A stretch of 64,000 nucleotides of DNA, from positions 1-64,000 of the forward strand of contig LNEI01000010.1 of the NCBI GenBank assembly GCA_001464455.1, in the 5' to 3' direction. This stretch comes from Acidobacteria bacterium Ga0077534. Lineage in GTDB: Bacteria > Acidobacteriota > Blastocatellia > Pyrinomonadales > Pyrinomonadaceae. A program made the position numbers and the translations under genes. The notes under the pieces are model-generated. The model was not told where the DNA came from, made no database searches, and saw only the letters and a program-made list of their open reading frames with translations. Every line of letters begins with the position of its first letter. The first letter of the stretch is position 1. This document shows, piece after piece, positions 1 through 8,073 of this stretch.

Positions 1-1
1 C

Positions 2-76
2 GAGATGTTCGAGCGGGAATTGCAAATGGTACAGGTGTTCATGCATAAGACGCTACATGAACTCTTGCGAAATTGA
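2..76 (+). CDS. C-terminal tail of an unidentified host protein (partial)
   Basis: Reading from base 2 gives 24 codons that end in TGA at 74-76. The encoded segment is amphipathic and helix-like, rich in E, L, M and H, and ends in LHELLRN, which looks like a genuine protein C-terminus rather than a random frame. The start lies outside the window, so the family cannot be named. It would be the last host gene before the left end of the prophage, implying an intergenic insertion just after its stop. Confidence 0.35.
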   Translation, partial: EMFERELQMVQVFMHKTLHELLRN

Positions 77-125
77 AATGCTATTCCGCACGAAATGGCC
101 AATAACGCACAAAATGACGCAAAAT

Positions 126-204
126 TGCGTGCAAATGCGATAACGTGCGTGGGTTAAAGGTGATAACTTGTGGAATTTTGTGTTGAGTGGGTCAACATAT
201 TTGG
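126..204. repeat. Left terminal repeat of the prophage
   Basis: Bases 156-180 match the reverse complement of 45,687-45,711 at 21 of 25 positions (core GATAAC, then GTGGAATTTTG). The similarity continues on both sides: a second GATAAC at 139-144 lies 17 bases upstream of the one at 162-167, and the right end has GATAAG/GATAAC at the same 17-base spacing. Further inward both ends share GAGTGGG and ATTTGGT words. This is the expected pattern for paired transposase-binding sites at the ends of a Mu-like phage. Confidence 0.8.
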
Positions 205-263
205 TGACCACTTGGGGTTGAGAAAGGATAACACGTTCAAGGGAAAAGTTGAGTCAGTCAACT
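181..263. promoter_or_regulatory. Two GTTGA-N5-TCAAC inverted repeats in the left end
   Basis: TGTTGAGTGGGTCAACA lies at 181-197 and AGTTGA-N5-TCAACT at 247-263. The same motif is at 45,641-45,655 in the right end and at 7634-7648 inside the prophage. Together with GTGGAATTT placed three bases before the motif in both ends, this suggests protein-binding sites, either for the transposase or for a regulator. A third GATAAC lies at 227-232. Bases 264-355 hold no other recognisable feature. Confidence 0.5.
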
Positions 264-355
264 GCATTTCTTTCCATTGGAGCGGGTCTGCTCTGATTTT
301 CATATAGAAGGGTGAGGATATCGGCGTGGTGATCACTCCCGATCGGGTTGCTGGA

Positions 356-694
356 CTAAGCCTCTTCCAGGTCGAAGCTGTAGGTGAAGCGGCCGGAGGA
401 TTCGCTGCCTTGTTCTCGGAAGGGCGAGACGAAGCGGCAATCGATGTCGCGCGGCGGGTAGTAGCGGTAATCGCGAAAGGTCATCACGGTCATCGGGTAG
501 TGTGAGGCATGAAAGGCTTCGGCGGCGTCGTATTCGGCCTGCGATCTGGTGGTGAAGATGCACGAGAAGCGACGTTTGAGCGTGCCGCGGACGAGGGCAA
601 CGGGCGTGCCGTTGTACGGTTCGCTTTTGTAGTGTTCGAGCTCACGCTCCATCGAGCGTGTTTTATTTGCGACGAACGGGAAGATCGAGGGCAT
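356..694 (-). CDS. Small phage protein, last gene of the late operon
   Basis: The protein is 112 residues long. The ATG at 692-694 is preferred over longer in-frame starts because AAGGAG lies just upstream and the longer reading runs across the neighbouring gene. No family is recognised. The sequence is hydrophilic, rich in aromatic and arginine residues, with no membrane segment or signal peptide. As the last leftward gene after the tail-tip block, it could be a tail-tip or assembly component, but that is only positional inference. Confidence 0.6.
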   Translation of the reverse strand: MPSIFPFVANKTRSMERELEHYKSEPYNGTPVALVRGTLKRRFSCIFTTRSQAEYDAAEAFHASHYPMTVMTFRDYRYYPPRDIDCRFVSPFREQGSESSGRFTYSFDLEEA

Positions 695-698
695 AGCC

Positions 699-1334
699 TT
701 AAGCTCCTTGCTGCCAGATATGATAACGCATCGCGATGTACTGATACACGCGAAGCAGGGCCATTTCGCCGAGCACGTGCTCGTAGCTGATGGCCTCGAC
801 GAAGTGGCCTTTGTGCAGCTCGCTGGCTTCGAGTTTCTTACCGATCTGGATGCCGTCCAGAGCGACGCCGTCGTCGTAAACAACCTCGATCAGACCGATC
901 TGACCATCGACCGGAGCGATCTGATCATTCGAATCTTTTTGCTGACCGAAAAGCCGATAGGTGTCAGCGCCGGTGTCGGCGAACTTATCGCCGCTGCCGT
1001 TGGTGCTGAGGATGTTTCCGGTGGTCAGGCCGGACATCAGCCCGCGCGCGGAGGGAAACTCCTCGTCCTCGAAGCTCGCGACGATAAAGACGTGGCGAAG
1101 TGTTACGCTGCCGCTCCAAGCGAGCGGGTTGCGGGATCCGTTGAAATACCAGCCGGGCTGACCGTTGACGATGTCGTCGGTCAGGACCGGTGCATTACTA
1201 GCGGCGACGAGGTGACGATCGTTGCCCGAATAGTCGTTTATCAGGCCGTTCGCCGACACGCCAGGCTCGTGCTGGTGCCAGGCCGCGAGTCCGTGACGCG
1301 GAATAACCTCCATGTTTGGCCAGTTATAGCTCAT
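699..1334 (-). CDS. LamG/concanavalin-like tail-tip protein
   Basis: The protein is 211 residues long, starting at the ATG at 1332-1334 behind AGAGGAA. A longer in-frame reading to 1517 overlaps the upstream gene and was not used. The middle of the protein (a DYSGNDRHL word, an NGQPGWYFNGS stretch and a run of alternating hydrophobic residues) has the pattern of LamG-type beta-sandwich lectin domains, which commonly sit at phage tail tips and bind host surface sugars. It directly follows the hub gene, so a role in receptor binding is plausible. The family call is by eye and moderate. Confidence 0.55.
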   Translation of the reverse strand: MSYNWPNMEVIPRHGLAAWHQHEPGVSANGLINDYSGNDRHLVAASNAPVLTDDIVNGQPGWYFNGSRNPLAWSGSVTLRHVFIVASFEDEEFPSARGLMSGLTTGNILSTNGSGDKFADTGADTYRLFGQQKDSNDQIAPVDGQIGLIEVVYDDGVALDGIQIGKKLEASELHKGHFVEAISYEHVLGEMALLRVYQYIAMRYHIWQQGA

Positions 1335-1342
1335 AAGTTCCT

Positions 1343-2995
1343 CTAGTCCCAATTCAGCAATTTGAACGATCGCTCGTCGGTCGAACTGTCGATCGAAAGA
1401 TCGGTAGCCTCGACGCAGATAAATTCCTTGTTCGTCCAGCCCGGTATCGAGTGCGTGACGGTGACCTTGTCGCCCGGCAGTACCGCGAGCGTCGAGGGCA
1501 TTCCGCGGAATTCGCAAACGAGCGGCTGAGTCTTCATTTTCGCGTAGTGAGCTAGGTTTTTCAGTGCCTGCCAGCGTGTCGAGTTGCCGATCGCGATTGT
1601 TTCCTCAATGATGCGGCCGGCAGCTGTCTGCAATGCCGGCATGTCGTAATAGAGCGGCGGATCGAACTTTTCGAGGTATCTTGATTCCAGATCGCGACCA
1701 TCTGCGATAAAGCGGTTGGGCAGCTGGAGCAGTTCCTGCTGCGAGAATCGAGGATAGAATCTGAATGTGTTTGCTACGATGTTCGACTCGGTAAAGGCAA
1801 AGCTGGTCGATGTCTGATCGTAGGAAAAGAACTTCAGCACGCCGTCTGCTTCCTGAAAACCGCCATTGCAGGTGAACATGACCCGACGCAGGAAATCGTC
1901 AAAGGTCGTTCGCTGGGTGACGGCGAGGTGAGTGCGAAACTTCACGACTGACGATGCGAAAGGATAAAGACGGTCCTGGGGAACGACCTGCTGTGCCTGC
2001 GTCGCGCTGGACCATTCGAATCGGAATTCGGAATCACCGCTGGCGTTGGTCCATTCGAGCTGGATGTCGTAGTACTGATCGGCCGTCGCCGAGAAATTAG
2101 CCGTGTGAGTACCGCTTGCCGACTGGTCGATCAACGGCGTTGACATGTTGTTGATCCACAGCTTGCCGCTGCCGTTATGGACAAGATGGAGCGTGTAGTT
2201 CTCGGTGTATTTGAACCGGATCTTGCCACGCCAGCGGACGGCGAAATCGGCCGGGTCCAGCTCGAGTGCCGGAGCGCCGGTCGATAGGTCGTATTGGATA
2301 ACAGGATCGACACGCGACTCGACCTTGAAGCTGAATCCGGCACCGTCGAAGTAGTCGCCGCTAAGGCCGACGCCCTGCGGCAGCGTCGTGTAATCGGGCG
2401 TTTCGGTGGTGCTGCAAAATGTGCGGAGCGTCGCGAGCGAATTCCAGTCGATCCGCGAGTTGGCGTAACGACGTATCTCTTTGCAGCCAAAGCCCAGGAC
2501 GTCGGCCGGATTGGTCAGATAGGAATTCGAACTGGCAACGCCGCCGCTTGAGTCGTAAACATCGCCTTTCTGGCACTCGAAAATGCCCGTGAATCCCGTT
2601 GGCGGCGAGGACTTGGTGTCGAATTCCGGAATGCCAACCTCCGAGCCATTCGGACATTCGACTCGGATCCAGGCAGTGTTGGAGTGCGGCGTATCATCGT
2701 CAAAAACGCTGTCAATGCCCTGCGTCGCGTCGCCGTTACCGGGCGACGAAATGCCGGGGTAGAACTTATATTGAGTACTGTCGCGGTTGGTCCCGCGAAA
2801 CCACACACCGCGAACGGCGTTCCAGCCCCTGCCGTACGCTTCGCCGAGTATTTGCTGGACCGTAACGACGTGCGTCGGGTCAGCACCCGTGACTATCGAC
2901 TTCGCGAGGTCGCCGGCGATCACGTGCTTTCCGAACGCAACCTCGAGCACGAGATCCTCAGGCCGGTTTCCTTTTAGGTGGTCAACGAAGGTCAT
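1343..2995 (-). CDS. J-like tail hub protein with an inserted PA14 domain
   Basis: The protein is 550 residues long. The N-terminal part (LVLEVAFGKHVIAGDLAKSIV) and C-terminal part (a KVTVTHSIPG turn, then W-rich beta strands) read as a siphovirus tail hub or tip-attachment protein of the gpJ/phage-tail-protein-III kind. Residues about 208-346 look like a PA14 beta-barrel: GLSGDYFDG at its start, then RWRGKIRFKYTENYTLHL, then FRFEWSS and a PQDRLYP end. PA14 domains are carbohydrate-binding in other proteins, so the insertion may add glycan contact to the hub. The gene overlaps the gpL-like gene upstream by four bases (ATGA). Confidence 0.65.
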   Translation of the reverse strand: MTFVDHLKGNRPEDLVLEVAFGKHVIAGDLAKSIVTGADPTHVVTVQQILGEAYGRGWNAVRGVWFRGTNRDSTQYKFYPGISSPGNGDATQGIDSVFDDDTPHSNTAWIRVECPNGSEVGIPEFDTKSSPPTGFTGIFECQKGDVYDSSGGVASSNSYLTNPADVLGFGCKEIRRYANSRIDWNSLATLRTFCSTTETPDYTTLPQGVGLSGDYFDGAGFSFKVESRVDPVIQYDLSTGAPALELDPADFAVRWRGKIRFKYTENYTLHLVHNGSGKLWINNMSTPLIDQSASGTHTANFSATADQYYDIQLEWTNASGDSEFRFEWSSATQAQQVVPQDRLYPFASSVVKFRTHLAVTQRTTFDDFLRRVMFTCNGGFQEADGVLKFFSYDQTSTSFAFTESNIVANTFRFYPRFSQQELLQLPNRFIADGRDLESRYLEKFDPPLYYDMPALQTAAGRIIEETIAIGNSTRWQALKNLAHYAKMKTQPLVCEFRGMPSTLAVLPGDKVTVTHSIPGWTNKEFICVEATDLSIDSSTDERSFKLLNWD

Positions 2996-4137
2996 ATCAA
3001 TATCGGCTCGTCTTTGCGGTTGTGGCAGACGATCATTTTCTGCGGCGTGTCACCGTAACAATAGATCTTTTCCTCGTCGGTATCGGCATCGATCTCGATG
3101 TGCATCACGTCGCCGGTGCCGAACTGACGGAGCAGAGCTGCCGAGGTTTGCAACAGATCCTCGTGTTCTGCGAGGACCCGCTCGCGGGGTTTGATCGTCT
3201 CGACGGGACGGCCGTTCATATCGGCGAAGTCAGCGATTATCGGGTGACTGCCCGACGAATAGCCGACCGCACCGGAAACCGTCAGCAGCTCCCAGATCGG
3301 CACACAGGGAACGTGACGAAGGCTCTTGATCGGGACAAAACGCCGCAACCGCGGATTCCACAGTTGACTCTCCAGTGTTAGGAACGCAACCATTTGCGGC
3401 TCGACATCGCCATTTTCGCCGCGTACACGGACGTACTGATCGACGCGAGGGCAATCGGGATTTATTCCGCTGCCATCGTCAAGAGGATCGTCGTTGCCGC
3501 CTGTTCCGGGTACGTTCACGTCTGGAGCGTAGCGATGCTCGAAGCCCATAAATCTGTGAGAATTGCTCCGGCCATCGCATCCATCAGGCGAGCGGAGCAG
3601 GTGATTACAGGTCGTCAGCCCTCCCGAATATCCGCAGGTATTCGACTGCTTGAACAGTGCCGGGCACAGCGGGCCGAGATTGCGATCGGCGACGATCTGT
3701 CCGGGCGAGACGGTGTCGGGAACGATGTCAAAGGCTACCTCGAAATCATCGACGGTCGGCCGCTGGACCGCACCGCGAAACATTTCAACCCAGGTGCTCG
3801 TACCGGTGCGGACACCGTTCGAACCAGTCTGGTAATAGTTCCGGCCGATGATGGCGATGGCCGATCGCCATGCGGCCCAGTTTGCCGCGACGTGCTGTCC
3901 GAGCGTTCGGTTAAGGTTCTGGATGCCGACGCTGACGGTATCGGTCGGTGCCTCGATCGTTTGGCGGATCGCTGAGACCCGCTGCAGCTCGTTCGTATAG
4001 CTGTTGCCGCTGACCACGATCGGCGACGTCGCAAAACGCATCGTTTGCGACGGAAAGATCAGATCGCAGGTCCAGTCGATGTCACGAGCCGCCGCCGACA
4101 GGATCCCCGATAATGTGCCTGAGATCGTCCTTCCCAT
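2992..4137 (-). CDS. gpL-like tail assembly protein with C-terminal Hint-like domain
   Basis: The protein is 381 residues long, well above the usual 200-250 of the gpL/DUF2163 family. Residues 1-200 carry the family layout, ending in four cysteines (C158, C168, C177, C187) before the HRFMGFE motif; in lambda gpL the matching cysteines bind an iron-sulfur cluster. A Gly/Asp-rich linker (205-228) leads to a second domain of about 150 residues. This begins CPRVDQYV (C229), contains SGSHPII (H298) and ends in IVCHN (H372-N373), eight residues before the stop. That pattern matches the Hint fold: N-terminal nucleophile, block B histidine, C-terminal HN. The residue after HN is Arg, so ordinary splicing is not expected. 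Confidence 0.6.
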   Translation of the reverse strand: MGRTISGTLSGILSAAARDIDWTCDLIFPSQTMRFATSPIVVSGNSYTNELQRVSAIRQTIEAPTDTVSVGIQNLNRTLGQHVAANWAAWRSAIAIIGRNYYQTGSNGVRTGTSTWVEMFRGAVQRPTVDDFEVAFDIVPDTVSPGQIVADRNLGPLCPALFKQSNTCGYSGGLTTCNHLLRSPDGCDGRSNSHRFMGFEHRYAPDVNVPGTGGNDDPLDDGSGINPDCPRVDQYVRVRGENGDVEPQMVAFLTLESQLWNPRLRRFVPIKSLRHVPCVPIWELLTVSGAVGYSSGSHPIIADFADMNGRPVETIKPRERVLAEHEDLLQTSAALLRQFGTGDVMHIEIDADTDEEKIYCYGDTPQKMIVCHNRKDEPILI

Positions 4138-7100
4138 TTACCTGATGTCGCCGCTCTCCTTTTTCTTTTTATAGACGTTGACGAACGTTTTGCTGCCATC
4201 GTCGCTCATTAAATATGCCCGCGTTTTCGCGTCGAATGTCGCACCCTCGACGACGACCGTCAGGTTCGGCTGCATCATGACCTGCGGGGCCGACGCGGCG
4301 AGGCCCATTCCGCCGACGATGCCGCCCGTGGCGAGATGCGACGAGGGATTTGCCTTCGGATAGTTCGGGATGCCGGCGCCCGCGAAAACATCAAAACCGG
4401 CTTGACGCCTTACCTTGTTGATCTGTGCCGGATTTAGCACCATTTCCCCGCGAGAGATCATCGCGAGGATGTTGTCAGAGCCGTCGAAAACACCCGGCAG
4501 CAGGCCGTTCGGACGGAAATAATGACCGCCCGCGAACTCGGGCAAGATGCGTTTCATCCGGTCAGCGGATCCCTGAGCGATCTCGGTCAGCCCTCGAAGC
4601 TCGGCCATTCGCTGGGCGATCAGCGAATCGACCCGCGATACGTCGGCGACGGCGATGCGACGCGTCTTCGAGTCCTGCAAACTGTTAGCCATCTGCAAAT
4701 ACTGCGACCTAACTTGATCGCCGATAGCCGTCCCGCGGATGATCGCCGAAGCCGGATCGATCTGCCCAAATCTAACCTGCGTCGCCAGAGCATCAAACTG
4801 CTTCTTGATCTCAGCCTGAGCGTCGAGCATACCTTGATTCCGGGTCCGCTCATCGCGACGACGTGCCGAATTCCCCGTGAACAGCCCGATCAACGCCCCG
4901 ATACCCGCCCCGATCGCCGCCCCCCAAGGGCCGAACATCGCACCGATCGATGCTCCCGTGCCGGCCATCGAGATGACGCCGCCGAGCCGTCCGCCGATAA
5001 AACCGCCCGCGATCGTTGCCAGTTGTCCGATTCCTGACATTATGCCCGCGGCACCTGACATTTTGCCGTTCAACAGATTCTTTTGCGGTGCGAAAATGCC
5101 TCCCGAACCCGTCGAGAACAGTTGTGAAAGCTGGCCGAGTAAGCTGCCGCCTCCTGACGAGCCCGAACCGCCGCCGAGAGAGCCGCCCGTGACCCAGTTC
5201 ATAACGTCGCCGTTCGACAGAGCACCGCCCGAGGATGATCCCGCGTTCGGATTAAAATTCGGAGTTCCACCCGGCACGGAACCGCCGCCGATGCCGAATG
5301 CACCGAGGATCCGCGAGAATATTCCGCCGCCGCCAGCTCCGGCCGCAGCTCCGGCACCACCGCCGCCGCTGAACGCGATCGTTTTGAGGATGTTGTTCGT
5401 CTCGTCCAGCTTATCGACGATCGGACGAGCGACCGGATTGTTGGTCTTTTTCGGGTCGTACCCGAGGAAATGCGTCGCGAAGATATCAGACAATTTGTCA
5501 GCCAGATTGTCCTTGATCCGGTCACCCCAATTCTCGAACAACCCCTTGAAATCACCGTCAAAAACATACCGCAGCCCTTCCTGAAAGAAAGCCTTCAACT
5601 CAGCGTGCTGACGGTTCAGATCGGTGACCAGGTCGATCTGCGACGCGAGGTCCAGCAAGTGCTGTTTCTGTTCTGGAGCGAGATCCTTGTAATCGCGGCT
5701 GAGGTCACGCATCGTCTGCTCGTAGACGGTCAGCGGTTCGTTGCCTCGACGAACGGCATCAAATTGGTCCTCGAGGCTCTGCGAATATTCCTGAAACGCC
5801 TTGTCGCGGGCCTTTGCCTTTTCGATCGCATCGATCTGGTTGAGCAGTTCGAGAACGCGTTCGAGCCGTTTGATCGTTTCCTCGCCCTCGACCCGCATTT
5901 TGGCGATCAGGCCTTCCCGGTCTTTAGCCTTCACTCCGGGCAATCCGGTAGTCTCGGCTTGAGCGAGCTTTGCGACCAGGTCAACACGTGCTTTCTCGAC
6001 AACGTTCAGCTCACGGCCCTTCGCTATCCGCTGCTGCAGCTCGGCGATGTTGGCAGCGATCGAGATCCGCTCGTTGATCGAGGCATTGTCGATCTCAGCA
6101 GTCGTTCGCTCCATCAGCTCCTTGTATTTCTTTTGTTCTTCGAGCCGTTTTTTCTCGGCGTCAGCGTCCTTTTGCTTCTGGTCGATCAGTCCGGCGATGT
6201 TCAGGATCTGCTTCGCAACCGAGTTGTTAACGATGTCGATGCCGCGAGCAAGCAACTGCTGAGAAACAGCGGCAACCTTGCTCTTGTCGCCGAAGTATTC
6301 CAATTCGCGATTAAGCTGACCCAGAAGTTCCCTCAGGAACTTCGCCTGCTTCTCGGCCTCAGTCTCCTTTTCTTTTTTGGGCGTGAAGCTAAACTTTGCA
6401 CCAAGAACGCCGTCGTCCATCGTCATTGCCTGGCCGCCCATTCGAGCGGCGAGCGGTGACTGAGCGACACGACCGCCGTAGTGTTCGCCGATCCCGCGAC
6501 CGACGTACTTTGCTATTGCATAGCCCGGCAGATAGTCAAGGTAGCTGAACATCGATTCGTTTGAATAAATCCAGTTCTTTAGCCGTGTAAACTGGTTGAT
6601 CGCGTCGTCGACCATGAGGCCGGTCGCTTCGGCGAGGCCCCGTACGTCGCCCTGATTTTCACGCAGCCAGCCCGAGAATCTGGACAGAACGTCCGTGACG
6701 ACCGGCAGGAATTCGTTGCCGAAGGTATAAGTGAGACCGAGCAGGACCTTCTTGGCGTCTTCATAGTTCCTGTTGAATTCACGGGCGGCGGCAACGTTGT
6801 TCTGGCCGACGACGATCCCGAGCTCTTCAGCCTTTCGGATCGCTCCGTCAACATCGCCCTGGAACTCACGCAGAAATGGCAGAAGCTTGGCTCCGTCGTC
6901 TCCAAACGCGGCGAATGCGAGCCGTGCCTGCTCGACCTCGTTCGGAGCTTTGACGATCGTAGCGATGGCCTGTTTGAAAGCAGAATCGACATCATAGGCC
7001 GCGGCCTGGCCGTCGATGCCGAGGGTTTTGAGGCTGGTGATCGCTTCTTTTGATCCAGCTGATGCTTCGCCGATCGTCTTTCGGAATGATGCTGCGGCTG

Positions 7101-7617
7101 ACTCAACGGTCGACCACGAACGCCCCTGAGCTTCGGCCTCATGACGCAATGCGGCTACGGTCTCAACCGCAAGCCCGGTCTGCTCCGCGATATTCCCGAT
7201 CTCGATCGCGTAATCGGCGAACGCCTTTGTGACCTTGGTGATCGCCGCCGCGAGACTGATAGCTCCGGCAGCAAGAACGACAAATACGGCGACGATCGCC
7301 GTGATCGCGGCGGCAACTGCCGCACCGCCCGCGGCCAGAACTCCGAAGGCGTTCGAACTGGAAGTCGTCGCCGTCGTGACCGCCTGAACCGCCGTCTCGG
7401 CCTGCTTTGCGGCCTGAGGAACTTCGCGGGACATGAACGCCGCCGCGCGGCGTTGACGCTCCTCTTCGTTCGCGGCCATCCCCGGACGAGTTTGGCGGAC
7501 ACCGTAGTCGGTGGTCGATGCAGCAGTCGCTTTCAGTCGGGCGATCGACGCCTCAGCACGACGAACATCCTGCTCGCCGCTGACCTTGATATTTAGATTT
7601 ACGTCGCGTCCTGCCAT
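4138..7617 (-). CDS. Tail tape measure protein
   Basis: The protein is about 1159 residues long from the ATG at 7615-7617; a TTG at 7626 is also possible. It is the longest phage gene and has the expected layout: an N-terminal helical region, hydrophobic segments near residues 100-140 rich in Ala/Val, long charged coiled-coil stretches in the middle (many KKEKETEAEKQ-like words), and a Gly/Ser-rich C-terminal third with further hydrophobic glycine runs. It lies directly between the tail chaperone and the tail-tip genes, the canonical place. Tape measures set tail length and are threaded through the tube. The gpL-like gene starts one base after its stop. Confidence 0.9.
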   Translation of the reverse strand: MAGRDVNLNIKVSGEQDVRRAEASIARLKATAASTTDYGVRQTRPGMAANEEERQRRAAAFMSREVPQAAKQAETAVQAVTTATTSSSNAFGVLAAGGAAVAAAITAIVAVFVVLAAGAISLAAAITKVTKAFADYAIEIGNIAEQTGLAVETVAALRHEAEAQGRSWSTVESAAASFRKTIGEASAGSKEAITSLKTLGIDGQAAAYDVDSAFKQAIATIVKAPNEVEQARLAFAAFGDDGAKLLPFLREFQGDVDGAIRKAEELGIVVGQNNVAAAREFNRNYEDAKKVLLGLTYTFGNEFLPVVTDVLSRFSGWLRENQGDVRGLAEATGLMVDDAINQFTRLKNWIYSNESMFSYLDYLPGYAIAKYVGRGIGEHYGGRVAQSPLAARMGGQAMTMDDGVLGAKFSFTPKKEKETEAEKQAKFLRELLGQLNRELEYFGDKSKVAAVSQQLLARGIDIVNNSVAKQILNIAGLIDQKQKDADAEKKRLEEQKKYKELMERTTAEIDNASINERISIAANIAELQQRIAKGRELNVVEKARVDLVAKLAQAETTGLPGVKAKDREGLIAKMRVEGEETIKRLERVLELLNQIDAIEKAKARDKAFQEYSQSLEDQFDAVRRGNEPLTVYEQTMRDLSRDYKDLAPEQKQHLLDLASQIDLVTDLNRQHAELKAFFQEGLRYVFDGDFKGLFENWGDRIKDNLADKLSDIFATHFLGYDPKKTNNPVARPIVDKLDETNNILKTIAFSGGGGAGAAAGAGGGGIFSRILGAFGIGGGSVPGGTPNFNPNAGSSSGGALSNGDVMNWVTGGSLGGGSGSSGGGSLLGQLSQLFSTGSGGIFAPQKNLLNGKMSGAAGIMSGIGQLATIAGGFIGGRLGGVISMAGTGASIGAMFGPWGAAIGAGIGALIGLFTGNSARRRDERTRNQGMLDAQAEIKKQFDALATQVRFGQIDPASAIIRGTAIGDQVRSQYLQMANSLQDSKTRRIAVADVSRVDSLIAQRMAELRGLTEIAQGSADRMKRILPEFAGGHYFRPNGLLPGVFDGSDNILAMISRGEMVLNPAQINKVRRQAGFDVFAGAGIPNYPKANPSSHLATGGIVGGMGLAASAPQVMMQPNLTVVVEGATFDAKTRAYLMSDDGSKTFVNVYKKKKESGDIR

Positions 7618-7624
7618 TTTGAAC

Positions 7625-7653
7625 AAAAAAGGCTGTTGACTGGCTCAACAGCC
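7625..7653 (-). terminator. Hairpin with T-run between chaperone and tape measure genes
   Basis: On the minus strand GGCTGTTGA pairs with TCAACAGCC (7631-7653, five-base loop) and is followed at once by six T. This has the form of an intrinsic terminator. It begins one base after the stop of the frameshift product and ends a few bases before the tape measure ATG, so it could attenuate transcription or shield the ribosome-binding region. Its core is nearly the same as the GTTGA-N5-TCAAC motif in the prophage ends. Confidence 0.6.
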
Positions 7654-8073
7654 CTATTCCTTAAACTGCCCTTTTATATAAACCGCATGTAGGTTTGCCC
7701 GGATCGTTTTGATCTCGTGTTCGGCGTTTCGCCAGACCTGAAACAAACGCTTCACCTGATAACAATAGTGGTCCCAATCGGTCGTAAATCCGGCATTTTC
7801 CCATTCGACCAGGTTCTCGATATCGCCGTACAACTCGTTTACGTCGTCCTCATGCGGTTCCTGGCTCGTTAGCCCCTCGTCGCACTCTGCAGGCGGCTTG
7901 GGAGGCGTTCCGCCGCACTGTTTGCAGCCGCCGCAGACGTCTGATTCGACCTTTTCATCGTAGTCGCCCGCTGCGGCCTCCCAGATCCGGCAGCCTTCGC
8001 CCGGACACGGCGGGTAAATGCCGTGTTCCTCGCCGTGATCCGCAAATACCTTTTTGCGGATCTTCTCTGCTAC
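7654..8073 (-). CDS. T-type extension of the tail assembly chaperone (made by -1 frameshift)
   Basis: This open frame of 139 codons runs from the slippery site at the end of the upstream gene to a TAG at 7654-7656 and has no ATG near its beginning. It contains two cysteine pairs of the CxxC type (CGGCKQC), acidic stretches and a helical C-terminus. Order and layout match lambda gpT, which exists only as the C-terminal part of the gpG-T fusion. With the 273-residue G part the fusion would have 412 residues. T domains recruit the tape measure, whose gene follows immediately. Confidence 0.8.
   Translation of the reverse strand, partial: VAEKIRKKVFADHGEEHGIYPPCPGEGCRIWEAAAGDYDEKVESDVCGGCKQCGGTPPKPPAECDEGLTSQEPHEDDVNELYGDIENLVEWENAGFTTDWDHYCYQVKRLFQVWRNAEHEIKTIRANLHAVYIKGQFKE

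Noticed and set aside
121-125. AAAAT immediately before TG at 126 as a five-base target duplication.
   Set aside because: The five bases after the corresponding right-end CA are AATGC, not AAAAT, so this exact duplication is not supported; the end position is left open.
154-336. Minus-strand 60-codon frame in the left end.
   Set aside because: It spans the terminal repeats and shows no protein-like pattern; it is better explained as end sequence.
699-1517. Longer 272-residue version of the LamG-like gene starting at 1517.
   Set aside because: It would overlap 175 bases of the hub gene and its extra N-terminus looks like the hub in another frame; the ATG at 1334 has a good ribosome site.
2992-3453. 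A complete splicing intein in the gpL-like protein.
   Set aside because: The residue after the His-Asn is Arg rather than Cys, Ser or Thr, and only eight residues follow, so full splicing is unlikely; a Hint-like domain is reported instead.
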